In this document: positions 9,501 to 17,900 of the stretch, in pieces | Numbering within the stretch: the first letter of the stretch is position 1 | Layout of the letters: each line of letters starts with the position of its first letter | Assembly (NCBI GenBank): GCA_017441605.1 | Contig: JAFRXD010000059.1 | Span: 62,001 to 126,000, forward strand | Length of the DNA: 64,000 nucleotides | Direction of reading: 5' to 3' | DNA from: Thermoguttaceae bacterium | Lineage (GTDB): Bacteria; Planctomycetota; Planctomycetia; Pirellulales; Thermoguttaceae | Position numbers and translations under genes: made by a program | Notes under the pieces: model-generated | What the model was told of the DNA's origin: nothing | The model's input: the letters and a program-made list of their open reading frames with translations, nothing else | The model's database searches: none

Positions 9501-11532
9501 GTTCCGCCAAGTTATTGCCGAGGGAGTCAATGTAGAGTAAAGCGGCGCAATCGGAGAGATTCAACGTCGTTAGGCCGTTCCAATTACATCTAATGCCATA
9601 CAATTTGGCGAGACCGGAGAGATCGAGTTCGACAAGATTGTTGGAGTCGCACGTAAGACGGATCAAGTTCGAGCAATCCGAAAGATCCAAGCTCTCTAAT
9701 CCGTTTTCGTCGCAGTAAAGGGTCTGCAAACCGGAGAGCCCCGTCAAATCCAATTCCGTTAGATCGTTTTGCCAGCAACTCAAAAGGTAAAGATTCTCGC
9801 AACCGGAAACGTTAAGTTCCGTTAGATCGTTGGTTTGGCAAGCGAGGACGGTAAGGTTCGCTTTTCCCGAAACGTCGAGCGAGGTTAGTTTGTTGTTAGA
9901 ACAATCGAGGTTCGTCAGATTCGAGCAACCCGACAAATTCAACGACGTCAATCCAACGCCTTCGCAATTAAGCTCTTGCAAATTCGCGCAACCGTTAAGA
10001 GCGAGAGTCGTCGAGCTCTCGGTCGTCCCGGTAAACGACATTGCGGTTTGGGTTCCGTTTTGGCAATAGAACTGCAAATAGCCGCCTAGATACCCAACGC
10101 CCGTAAGATCGACGCTCGACAGCGCGGTTTTGTTGCACATCGCCATCTGGAAGTAGCGACAACCCGATACGTCGAGGCTGGTAAGCGAGGAGCAATTCAT
10201 GCAATTTAGATTGTTGAACGACGCCAACCCGGAAAAATCGAGACTCGTCAGACTCGCGTCGTCAAAGCATTCGACAAACTGCAAATTGTCGCAACCGGAG
10301 ACGTTCAACTCCGTCAACGCGGAGTCCGAATGGCAACTAAGACGCGTCAGATTCGCGCAACCGGAAACGTCGAGTTTCGTCAGCGCGTCGCGCCCCGATA
10401 TATTGATTTGCGTTAGCGAGGCGTCCGCGATCGTCAGCTCGACGAGCCGACCCTCGTCGTTCCAGACGACCCCGTCGCTCTCCGCGGTCAGCCCGAGCGC
10501 CTCGATCGCCGCGAGATCTCCCGCGTCGTAGGCGAAGGAGGAAGTAGTTTGTATCGTCGTTCCATCGTAACGGTCGTCGAAATAGGAGCAAACGAGCGGG
10601 GCGACGTTTACCGAAGGCGAAAACGTCGCGCGACAATAAGGCGGGGCCGCCCTCCAATAGTCGTCCTCCCATAGCTCAAAGTCCACCGACGCGCCCGCGG
10701 CGTCGATTATTTCGCTAACGCCTTCGCCGCGTATCCACAGATTGATCGCGCGCTCGTTCGAAACAGAGAGGGTCTCCAGCGAAGGCTCGAAACAGAGGTC
10801 GACGACGGGACATTCCGAAAGATCGAGTTCCGTCAATTCGTAGTTCGTTGAGCAGTCCAACTTCGAGAGCGAGGAACAACCGGAGAGATCGAGCTCCGTC
10901 AAAGCGTTGCCGGAACAATCAAGCGTTTCCAGATCCGGGCAATTGGAGAGATCGAGTTCCGTTAGCTCGTTTCCCCCGCAGTAAAGCGATTTCAACTTCG
11001 AAAGATCCGAGAGATCGAGTTCCGTCAAAGCGTTGCCGGAACAATCAAGAAGCCGAAGAGGACAACCCGAGACGTCTAGCTCGGTCAGCGCGCAAGACGG
11101 ACAATCGAGACTTCTCAGATTGACGCAACCGGAAACGTCGAGTTTCGTCAACGCGTCAAACCCGAACAAATCGATCTCGCTAAGCTCCCGGTTCGCGATC
11201 GTCAGCTCGACAAGCCGACCCTCGTCGTTCCAGACAACCCCGTCGCTATTGGCGGACAGCCCGAGCACCACGATTCCAGCGAGATCGTCCGAGTTCGGAG
11301 TCGCGCTCGTCGCCAGCGGGACGATCTCCGGGGCCGGAGCGGGCGCCCCTTGTTCGACGACCTCGTTCCCGAGACTAGCGAGGGTCTCGTAGGGCGTCGC
11401 GCTCAGAAGCTGGCGCTCTTCGAGCCCCTCGAGCCTCAACCCGCGCGATTTTGGGGCGTTTCGACGATCGTCCCCCATGCGCGAAGAACCAAAAATATTC
11501 CCCAATCGACGTTCAAAACCGTTGCGTTTCAA
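592..11532 (-). CDS. Giant LEPR-XLL surface protein: LRR, Fn3, PPC, Pmp-like beta-helix, Fn3 array
   Basis: This protein of 3646 residues is probably an exported adhesin or matrix protein. The start is TTG with AAGGAG 8 nt upstream. Order of parts: basic N-terminus with LEGLEERQLLSATP (34-47); two leucine-rich repeat arrays of about 21-residue units such as LTELDLSGCSSL (about 95-300 and 350-735), each opened by a GVVWNDEGRL cap; one Fn3 domain (about 774-860); a PPC-like domain starting ECEPNNSRAEA (about 861-981); a long right-handed beta-helix of Chlamydia Pmp-like GGAI and FxxN repeats (about 986-2407); a 'choice-of-anchor Q'-like segment ending VDLGAYE (about 2400-2500); twelve Fn3 modules (about 2504-3614); and an acidic tail ending ELDGFWDVLAKSIVK. 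Fold assignments come from repeat motifs. The ligand is unknown, and no transmembrane anchor, LPXTG or PEP-CTERM is seen. It is transcribed as a single gene with its own terminator. Confidence 0.92.
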   Translation of the reverse strand: MKRNGFERRLGNIFGSSRMGDDRRNAPKSRGLRLEGLEERQLLSATPYETLASLGNEVVEQGAPAPAPEIVPLATSATPNSDDLAGIVVLGLSANSDGVVWNDEGRLVELTIANRELSEIDLFGFDALTKLDVSGCVNLRSLDCPSCALTELDVSGCPLRLLDCSGNALTELDLSDLSKLKSLYCGGNELTELDLSNCPDLETLDCSGNALTELDLSGCSSLSKLDCSTNYELTELDLSECPVVDLCFEPSLETLSVSNERAINLWIRGEGVSEIIDAAGASVDFELWEDDYWRAAPPYCRATFSPSVNVAPLVCSYFDDRYDGTTIQTTSSFAYDAGDLAAIEALGLTAESDGVVWNDEGRLVELTIADASLTQINISGRDALTKLDVSGCANLTRLSCHSDSALTELNVSGCDNLQFVECFDDASLTSLDFSGLASFNNLNCMNCSSLTSLDVSGCRYFQMAMCNKTALSSVDLTGVGYLGGYLQFYCQNGTQTAMSFTGTTESSTTLALNGCANLQELNCEGVGLTSLNLSGCSNLTNLDCSNNKLTSLDVSGKANLTVLACQTNDLTELNVSGCENLYLLSCWQNDLTELDLTGLSGLQTLYCDENGLESLDLSDCSNLIRLTCDSNNLVELDLSGLAKLYGIRCNWNGLTTLNLSDCAALLYIDSLGNNLAELDLSDCLDVEVYTDAGVRKIVFPSGSLDLRIQYISELDEWDQMLATSASGQPVSFELYEFESNRIMRKIFDASSHERVEISYYNDDALVGTTALVPSLATPTVSASSTRDAVVLRIGEVEDAENYVVEYGTDPAFATYETRYFATAGVRTISGLETGVTYYFRVKATAADFGDSDYEQIVATTGFDGDECEPNNSRAEATELGTLLGENSYDLNIHSATDVDWLKFSTEFDSTGRNYVSANYERIEGVAELSLALYDADGALIAESADAAEPISLYGLSAGDYYVRVRNTAGKPAGYQLNLATPASATDAVVVVTTNSDDATDAGSLRYAIENAYDGDVIVFDASLQGQTITLAGSELVVDKAITIDASAIWDDSTDAPGIAISGNSASRIFNVAADATFVGLSLTGGAAENGGAIASEGVALTVSSSVFDGNAATNWGGAIFVNGGTFAFDDVSFINNGGEDCGNGGALFAERATGTVQNSLFDNNYAKWTGGAADFDRTSVAISDTTVIGNVAGLWGGGFDFQAQDVQTSSTMTNVRFENNSAHYGGGAFSTGNAAGISVVDSQFVGNTTSGSGGAINMNVVGASASIVGSTFSRNQGEMGGAIDVLPNTTLVIENSTFTDNESTDCGGAIHTSGNAFLQLSGSELTGNLAANYGGAVDSDGQSTLTNTVFTGNSSGGYSGVAHFGFSGSGTVANCSMIGNSANHGGAITVRGTATISDSTFEGNVAEIGGALRVDSGTLTLSNSTLTRNIATSKGGAIKSDAGSLTIAECVFTNNTSITGGALNSYNPTVYEITDSTFSGNAATGEYSESYAVNGFGGAIYLNLGSPTISRTTFTGNESRGGGAIFARDLASLSIVGGSFSENVSKDVGGAIYLAGANSATIQGASFADNVAISWGGAIRLDSTDATIGDSTFENNTGTEGGAIKIDAGAISIDGCDFEENSATGLGGAIQTWDVASLTVTDSTFTNNATPDSLGGGIYAHGGTFAFDNLTFEGNRSNGGGGSFVEYATGTVDNSTYVNNNSSAHGGAAMFDGASVRISGATVTGNVASVTSGGFDFSPRAAEGDVEYSVSDSTFLDNSSGTAGGAISAWGRAVVTVADSRFEGNSNNDIGGAINADCKSLTVTGSEFVGNQAVNGGAVRSIGADLTIDDCEFSENVASNYGAGIQFIGEADQPVSITNSTFSSNTAGAEGGAIKGDGGIVVLRGDAFADNQATGTGGAVQLWEATELCLEDSSFARNQTTGGGGSWGGALFLRGPHAVFARNAFEDNYAAAGGGALNFERGETEGDGSYSIADSTFTNNSGPTGGAISSWNIPSLAIANSTFTNNEASDGRGGGVFAQGGTFAFDDLTFVENQSSWGASVFVEYSNGTISESTFTDNTSIAGSAGIFDGTNVEITGVTATGNSATESGAAFVFNSKDSQEDVFCSVADSTFANNSATYTGGAISGMGLAVITIEGSRFEGNSTTDIGGAINADCKSLTVTGSEFVENQAVNGGAVRTIGANLTVDDCEFSENVASNYGAAVQFVGADNLRAMITNSTFSNNEAGTQGAAFKGDGGTVVLRGDSFTDNRSTDLGGAVQSWGASGVYVEDSLFARNQTSGSDGGAIFITGSQTYVLRTTFEDNYAFGKGGAFAMSNANATFYHVVATGNRADQVGGAFYLENTTNQFTNGVFANNSASRGGAFDIADTGSTNFYNSTFYGNSASQIGGAFGVSERALLALRNSIIVESSCAADSSSAVVNDAPYVYALNVLAPSHNWSDYGQPVVNYVYDPSLPLFVDAENGDFHLDAHSQALDRGDNSFVSSDSFDLDNNPRIAGDAVDLGAYERFAALPTPVVSGSTTPTSIVVRINEVEGAEGYVLEYSTAADFADAQSRSYATAGVKTITDLVSESVYYVRVKAFAAQSSDSDWATLRLVPGGEILATPTLAVSATKTALSLEIGEVAEAASYLVEYGFESDFSDATAATLASAGTFSIDDYLVGATYYFRAKALGSSANDSKWGTTSATVEQLAAPVLSAVASTDVSLQFALSAVGNASGYVVEYSLNDDFSDATSVAYATPGTKTIDGLEPSSTYYFRATALASGALRVDSDPSAIFAQETADPYVELDAPVVSSWISNKTAVVVTIVGVEGGENYVFQYGTDPTYASVSTRSFVGDAARTFSGLEFGANYYFRVKASGTGYNDSEWTEFAVTVGQLSAPVATPGATTDETIKIALNPVANAVGYAIEYSASEDFSDSTVVSYSTYGTKTIDGLEPSSTYYFRAKALGDGENRVDSAWSTAISQETDEAYVELDAPTVSGWTSAKNSVSITIAGVAGGEKYVFQYGTDESFSTFASKTFAGDGAKSFSDLDFGSNYYFRVKATGTGYKDSAWTELTVLVGQLPAPSATPGAVTDQSAKIAIASVSNASGYAVEYSTSGDFSDSTLVSFATAGTKTIDGLEPSSTYYFRVKALGDDETRVDSEWSEAFSQETDAAYVELDAPVVAGTTSTKTALVVTIDRVEGGEKYLFQYGTDPNFESFSTKTFAGAGSKTFSGLDFGAELFFRVKATGAGYRDSAWTEFTATVGQLSAPTATPAGVTDQTAKVAIAGVANASGYAIEYSTSEDFSDSTVVAYPAVGTKTIADLEPSSTYYFRVKALGDGESRVDSEWSEPIAQTTADPYVELDAPTIASLASTKSAIIATIAGVEGGEKYAFQYGTDPNFEEFSTKTFVGAGAKTLSGLEFGATYYLRTKAIGAGANDSEWSEVVSIQVGALAPPVVSAVDATPEAIQISLGKVSYAVSYLIEYSQNADFSDSSAVSYATYGVKTIAGLEPNSTYYFRAMVFGDGENRLDSGWSDAFEAQTAELFGQLATPAIQTLVTTQNSISIKFSAVENAAKYVLEYGTDPTFENCSTKTFTSAGMKAISDLEPGTTYYLRLKATGTGYVDSDWIARTPKTKAATSSAILDLDAALEDGVDEELDGFWDVLAKSIVK
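690..4020 (-). repeat. Twelve Fn3 modules arranged as a two-module super-repeat
   Basis: Twelve modules of about 92 residues each end in YYFRxKAxxxxxxDSxW-like sequence. From the third on they alternate between two types: one opening near APxATPGxxTD and carrying GLEPSSTYYFR, the other opening LDAPxV and carrying EGGEKYxFQYGTDP. The pair (about 185 residues, 555 bp) repeats about five times. Confidence 0.85.
4630..6700 (-). repeat. Internal duplication of about 1.07 kb in the beta-helix
   Basis: Two successive blocks are closely similar: GCCGCCGTTG plus flanks at 5011 recurs at 6082 (offset 1071 bases), and CGCGAACGT at 5461 recurs near 6535. Each carries SLTVTGSEFV, CEFSENVASNYGA and GTVVLRGD-like segments in the same order. 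A third, more diverged copy of the FAFDxxxF part lies near 8150. Confidence 0.7.
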
Positions 11533-11727
11533 AACGCATCTCCTTAAAGGCTGGTCGCGAGAGCCCGCTTTCGACGCGTCTCTCGCAGTCTCCGATTAAA
11601 AACCCCCGTTTAGCGCCGCGCCCCTCGAAATCCAAGAACTCCGCGCCGCGCGAACCCGCGAGTCGATCGCGCAATTATCGGAAAATGGGCATTTCCGCAA
11701 ATCGCCGCTCGATCGACTCGTCGCTAC

Positions 11728-11755
11728 AGTTTATTGGAACGCGGCGCCAATTCAA
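11728..11755 (-). promoter_or_regulatory. Weak candidate promoter for the 592-11532 gene
   Basis: Minus strand: TTGAAT (11750-11755), 16-nt spacer, TAAACT (11728-11733). Both hexamers are imperfect. It is listed because it is the best match in the leader of this gene. Confidence 0.35.
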
Positions 11756-11888
11756 GGGCTTTGCGGCGCCCGTGCGACTTTTTTTTGTAAAAAACCGGAA
11801 ATTGTCGAGAGAACGAGAAACTTTTTATTTTCGGGAATTGCAATAATTCGATCGCGCGGTCTTTTCGAGCCTCTTCCGGAAACGACGC

Positions 11889-11929
11889 AAAAAAACCGGC
11901 TCCGCGTCGTCGAGGGACGCGGAACCGGT
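11889..11929 (-). terminator. Rho-independent terminator of the 11959-22428 gene
   Basis: Arms 11916-11929 and 11895-11908 form a 14-bp stem with one mismatch and a 7-nt loop, followed on the minus strand by a run of T (11889-11895). It lies about 30 bases after the stop codon. Confidence 0.85.
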
Positions 11930-11958
11930 ATCTTGCGGACTAGCGAGTCGGACTCGCC

Positions 11959-14900
11959 TTACTTCGCGCGGGACTTCGCTAGGACGTCCCAGAACGCGTC
12001 GAGCTCGTCTTGCTCGTCTTGCTCGTCGAAGTAGTTCTCAAAGGGCGAGTCCTCGTCGAGAACGGCGCTCGACGCGCTCGCGCCGCTCGTTTTCGTCTTC
12101 GCGCTAAAGGTCGCCCAATCGCTCTCGCCGAATTGATCGGAAATCGCCTTAACGCGCGCGTAATATATCTTCCCAGAATCCAAACTGGAAAGCGTCACGC
12201 TAATCGTATTCTTCCCTTCGGTCGGATAAAAAGTTCTGGTTATGGTGGCTCCCGACGGGAAATTCGTCATCTTACTGTACTCGACCACATAGCGATCGGC
12301 GGCGTCGACCGCGTAGATCGAAAATATAATTCTCGACTTGTCGACGGTCGGGGAGCTAAGAGTCGGAACGGCCATTCCTTTTGTTCTCGCCTCGAAGACG
12401 TTCCACGCCGACTCGTTGTAACCGTCGGCCGTCGCTTTGAGTCGGAAGTAGTAGCGCGTTCCAAGATTCAGTCCGGTGAGCGTTTTCCCGCCGCTACTGG
12501 CGTAGGTTTTATTAACGGCGTTGGTAAAGGTGGGGTCGGTTCCGTACTGCAAAACGTAGCTCGTCGCGTTCGCGACCGCGCCAATATTGACGGTGATTTT
12601 CTCGTTAAAGGAAGTGGTCGACGCAGTTGGAACCTCAAGACATGAAGTCGGCGTTTTCGCGCTGGCGATCGTCGACCAAGCCGAATCGGAGCGATCGTCC
12701 CCGGAAGCCTTAACCCGAACGTAATAAGTCGTTCCAAGCTCCAGATTCGGAAGGGTCTTCGAACCGGGGTAATCGAAGGTGGCGCTCGTCGTGTAAGCGG
12801 CGCGGAAATAGCGATCCGTTCCGTATTGGACAACGTACTCCATCGCGGAAGTTACTTTGCCGATCTCGACGACCAAAGAATTACCCTGAGCGACGCATTC
12901 AACGCCGGGGACGGCGAGCGCGGGGGCTCCGGAGGTCGTTCCTTTAGTCACGCTCCAGTCCGATTCGCCGTAAGCGGTCGAGATCGCTTTAACGCGAAAG
13001 TAATAGGTCTTTCCGGATTCAAATCCAGAAATCGTCTTCGCTCCGGGAGTCGGGTACGATTTCGTACCAAGGACGGTCGCGAAAGAACTGGTTCTCGCGT
13101 ATTCAACGACATAACTGTCGGCGTCCTCGACCTCCGAAATGGAAAGAACAATGGCGGTCGACGTCGCGCTTGAAACGATCGAGTCGCTTGGAGGCAGAAG
13201 TCCGGCCGTTCGAATGACAAATTCGGCGAACGCGGAATCGGGACGCCCTGTCGCGGTCGCTCGAAGTCGGCAATAATAGCGCGTTCCGAGAGTCAGTCCG
13301 GAGACCGTCTTCGCGCCGGTCGTCGAATAATATTTCGTCGCAAATGTTTCGAAGGTCGGATCGGTTCCATAGTCAAGGACGTACTGCTCCGCGTCCTCGA
13401 CCGCGTTAATCGTCACTATGATCGCGTTTTTGGTCGAGGAGGTTGAATAGGTTGGCGTCTCGAGAGCGTCAGAAGGCAGAGTCGTCGCGCTCTCGGTCGT
13501 CCAATCCGAGTCGAAGTAGAACGCGGAAATCGCCTTGACGCGGAAATAATAGGTAGTTCCGGGAACCAAGTCCGAAATCGTCTTCGCGCCGGACGAATCG
13601 TAGATCGCCTCGACGCGCGTCGCGAACGTAGAGTCGGTTCCGTACTGCAAAACGTAACTCGACGCGTTGGGAACGGAACCAATCTCGACTTCAACGACCG
13701 AGACGTCCGGGACGATCGTCAAACTTGGCGCGGAAAGTTGAGAGGAGTTGGTCGCTTGGGAAACGACCGTCCATCGCGAGTCGACGCGCCCGTCCGCGAT
13801 CGCCTTAACGCGAACGTAATACGTCGTTTCGGAGTTCAAATCGACGATCGTCTTAACGCCCGCCGAATCGAAGGAAACCCCGATCGTGGAATCGGAACCA
13901 AAGTCCGGATCGGTTCCGTACTCGACGACGTAACCGGCCGCGTTCTCGACCTCTCCGATCGCGACCTCGATCGTCGACGAGCGCGGAGTCGTCGAGACGC
14001 TCGGCCAAGCGAGAGCGGGAGCCCCGGGAGTCGACGTCGTCGCGTTATTGACGATCTTCGTCCAACTCGAGTCGACTCGATTGACGTTGTCCCCGAGCGA
14101 GCGAACTTTAACGTAGTACTTTTCGCCCGGAACCAGTCCGGCAACCGAAACGGTTCCCGACGCGGATCCTTGCGCGAAAGTCGGATTGGCGAAATTCGGA
14201 TCGGTCGAGACCATCGCCTCGAAACCCGCCAAACCGGCGGCGGGCACGTTGTAGCACCTTATGTTGAGGAAGTCGCTTCCTTTTTTGCTAACGTAATAAG
14301 TCGGGGTCGCGAGCTGTCCCGCGACGATCGCGGTTTTGTTGTAATCGTACCAACCGGAATCGTTGCCGAGCGAGCCGGTCGCTTTAACGCGGAAGTAGTA
14401 AACCGTTCCGAAGGTTAATCCCGAAATCGTTGGTTTGCATGGTTTAAGCGTTCCGTCCGTCTCAACTCCCTGGGCGACCGTTCTCGTTCGCGCGCTCGAG
14501 AAATCGGGACTCTCGCTATACTCGATAACGTACTTCTCGGGCGGACCTTGGACGGGGTCGATCTTACCCGGCTTAATATTGAGCACGACGGCGGTTTTCG
14601 TCGCGGAAAAAGTAAAGGACGGCTGCGCGTAACCGGCGGAGCCGGTGTAAACCGTTCGCGACGCGGCATAGGCGGAGTCGGGTCGCCCCGTCGCGATCGC
14701 TTTAACGCGAACGAAATACCAAGTCCCGGTCGACAAATTCGAGATCGTCTTAGAGCCCGCGCTAGAATAGTTCTTCGCGACCGCGTCGGTGAAATTCGAG
14801 TTCGTCGCGTATTCCACGACGTACTTTTGAGCCCCTTCGATCGCGTCGATTTTTACGACGATCGCCGTCTTCGCGCCCGAAAGCGCCGAGATAACCGGAA

Positions 14901-17900
14901 CGTCCAGCGGCGTCGACGCGGAAAGGGTCGTCGCCTCGACGTCCGCGCTCCAAGGGGAGTCGTCGAAACCGTCGCGCTTAGCCTTGACTCGGAAATGATA
15001 ACTCGTTCCCGGCGCCAGATCGGAAACGACCGCCGAACCGTGCTCGAAAAAGGTCTTCGACAAGGCGCTCGCAAAGCTCGCGTCCGTCGAGTATTCCAAA
15101 ACGTACTCCGACGCGTCGAGCGCCTCGCCGAGCGCCAGCGAAACCCCGGCGGCTCGACTCTCTAACAAACCGAGCGTCGGAACGGAAAGCGCGTCTTGTC
15201 CGATCGTTAAGGAAATCGTCGAGAATTCGGAGTCAGCGAATCCGTCCGCGGTCGCCTTAACGCGGAACCAATAGGTCGTCGAGGGTCGCAATCCGTCGAT
15301 AATCGTCGAACCGGGCTCGACTTCGAGCGAAATCGGGGCGGCGAATTCTTCGTCGACGTCGTATTGCAAAACGTATTTCAGCGCGCTCGCGACGCTCCCG
15401 ATCGAGATCGTCGCCGACGTTCGGGACGCGGATCCTACGATCGTCGGGGAACCGAGCGCCGACAAGCCTTGCCGCGCGACGAACTCGAGCGCGTAATCGA
15501 GCGCCCCGGGATTTGGCGAGGCGTCGAAAACGCGAATCCAATACTCCGTCCCCGCGGACGGTATCGCGAGGGTTTTCGCGCCGTTCGTCTCGGTCGAGAC
15601 CGCGATTCGTTCCCCGGACGCGCCGAACAGTTCGAAAACGAGGTCGGAACCGGAGGTCGCGCCGGGCGTTATCGCGATCGCCATATTCGGCGCGACGGAG
15701 GAGAATTGGAACCAGTCGACGTCGTTAGCCGAGTGCAAATTGAGCGACTCGAACCGATCGCCTCCCGCGACTTGCCCCAAATCGCGCGCTTCCGCGAAAA
15801 CGTCGTTCGGCTCGAGTGGATCGCGCTCGGCGTCGGTCTTCGCGCTCGCGACGCTCCATTCGGATTCCAAACCGTTGGCGCCGACCGCTTTTGCGCGAAC
15901 GTAATAAAGCGTCGAGGGATTCAATCCGGAAAGCGTCTTCGCTCCCGCGCCGTCGAACGTCTTCTCGAACGCCCCCGCGAATCCCGAGTCCGTTCCGTAC
16001 TGAACGACGTACTCGACCGCGCCCGAGACCTCGGAAATATCGACCGAAAGCCCCGTCGCGCAACTAGCGGCGGCGACGACCGGGCGCTCCAACCGACTGG
16101 CTCCGACCGCCTCCGGCGGATCGATCGTCAATCGGTACTGAATTTGTCGGTCCGCGGAACGAGCGCGCTTAACGCGAATCCAGTAGTCCCCCGCCGGAAG
16201 ATTATTGAAGCTAATCTCTTGCGCTCCGGAGGCTTCGTCGGAAATCGCGACCTTGTTCCCCCTGGCGTCGCGCGCTTCGAGAACCAACTCGGAGCCGTCG
16301 TAAGAAAAGGGATACTCGACGCGAACAAAGTCCTCGGCGCCGCCGGTCGCGACCGTCGAGATCTTGAACCAATCCTCGTCCGAAGCCGAGTGCAAGTTGA
16401 GATTGTAATTTGCGATCCCGGTTAAAGTTCCAAGGTTCGTCGCTTGCCCGAGCGCGTCGTTCGGCTCGTTCGCGTCCGGGGAGAGGGGGCTTGTCGGATT
16501 CCAAGTCGTGGAGGGCTCCGTCCCGATCGATTTTCGCGCCGACCAGACCGACGAAAGTCGACCGCTAGCCGCGGCGCGAACCCGGAAGTAAACCTTGACG
16601 TTCGACGGTATTCCGGAAATCGTCGCGCTCGTCCCGGTCGCGATCGCGGTGGAGCGAGTCGCGAACGTCGGATCCGCGCCGTAATCGATTTCGTAGGAAT
16701 CGGCTCCGGCGATCGCCTTGTCGAGCTTGACCACCGCCCTCGTTCCATTTAACGAAACGTTGAACGACGGGGCGGCGAGCCGATCCTCGAAAACCGCGCC
16801 GCGCTCGTAGGCGCCCAGGTCGATCGCGGCGTAACTAATCCGCTCCTTGCCGTCCAAGTCGACGCTCGGATACCCCGGGAAGAGCGCGTCGTCCCCCCGA
16901 TCCATTAACTGACCGTCGAGCGCCGGACGATAATCGCCGTTCTCAAAGTCCTCGAACGCCGCCGCTTTGGGAGAGTACGCAAAGTTGATCGCGTCCTCGT
17001 CCCCGGCGTTCGACCAATCGGTAAAAGTCGACAACGTATTGCGCGAGTTGACGACCGTTCCCGCCGTTCTGAAGAGGTCGCTCCCTTGGTTCCCGTTGCG
17101 CGCGACCACCGAATTGGAGAGCGAAAACGCGTCGCCGGGCAAGAAACCTTTGAGATAAATCCCGTCTCCGAGAGATTCCGAGCCCGCCTCGGCGGAGTTC
17201 GCGACGACCGACGCGTTGACCAGCGCCAAGCCGCGCTCGCCGTAAATTCCGCCCCCGTAAGAGATCGCTTTGTACGGAGACGCGCCGGTCGAAGCCGCGA
17301 CCGCGTCGTTGTCGGAAATATCGCAGTTCGTCAGCTCGAACCGACCCGTCGAAACGGAGTAAACGCCGCCCCCGTAAGAGGTCGCGTTGCGAGAGGACGT
17401 CGTCTCGACGAGATTCCCGCGAATCGAGCAATTCGTTAGCGCCACTTTCTGTTCCGATCGCGCGCAAATCGCGCCCCCTTGCGCGACGACGTCGGTTCCA
17501 ACCCCGTCGGCTCGAGCGACGTTATCGAGCAGCGCGACGTTCTCGATCGTCGCCGCCCCCGCGAGATAGAGCGCGCCCCCCATCGCCAAGTACCCGCACT
17601 CGGCGAGGTTGCCGCGAACCGTCGCGTCGACCATCGTCAGTTTGCCGCTCGAATAGAGGGCGCCGCCGGTCTCGGAAGCGTTTCCGCTCAAAACGCAGCG
17701 CTCGCTTATCGTTAGATCCCCTTCGGAGTAAACGCCGCCTCCGAAGGAAACGCTCGCGTTGTTCTCGATCGTCGTTTCGTCGGTCAGAACGACGCGCGAG
17801 TTCGAAGCCGCGTAAATCGCGCCCCCCTTGTGGGCGGCGCCCATCGCGGCGCCGTTATCGGCGAATCGCGAATTCTCCGCTCGAAGTTCCCCGAGAACGA

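Larger units (their letters stand above)
11533..11958. other. Intergenic region between the two complete giant genes
   Basis: No credible gene is seen. It holds the terminator of the 11959-22428 gene (11889-11929), a weak candidate promoter (11728-11755) and about 190 nt of leader for the 592-11532 gene. The 33-nt box found before the other two giant genes is not seen here. Confidence 0.6.
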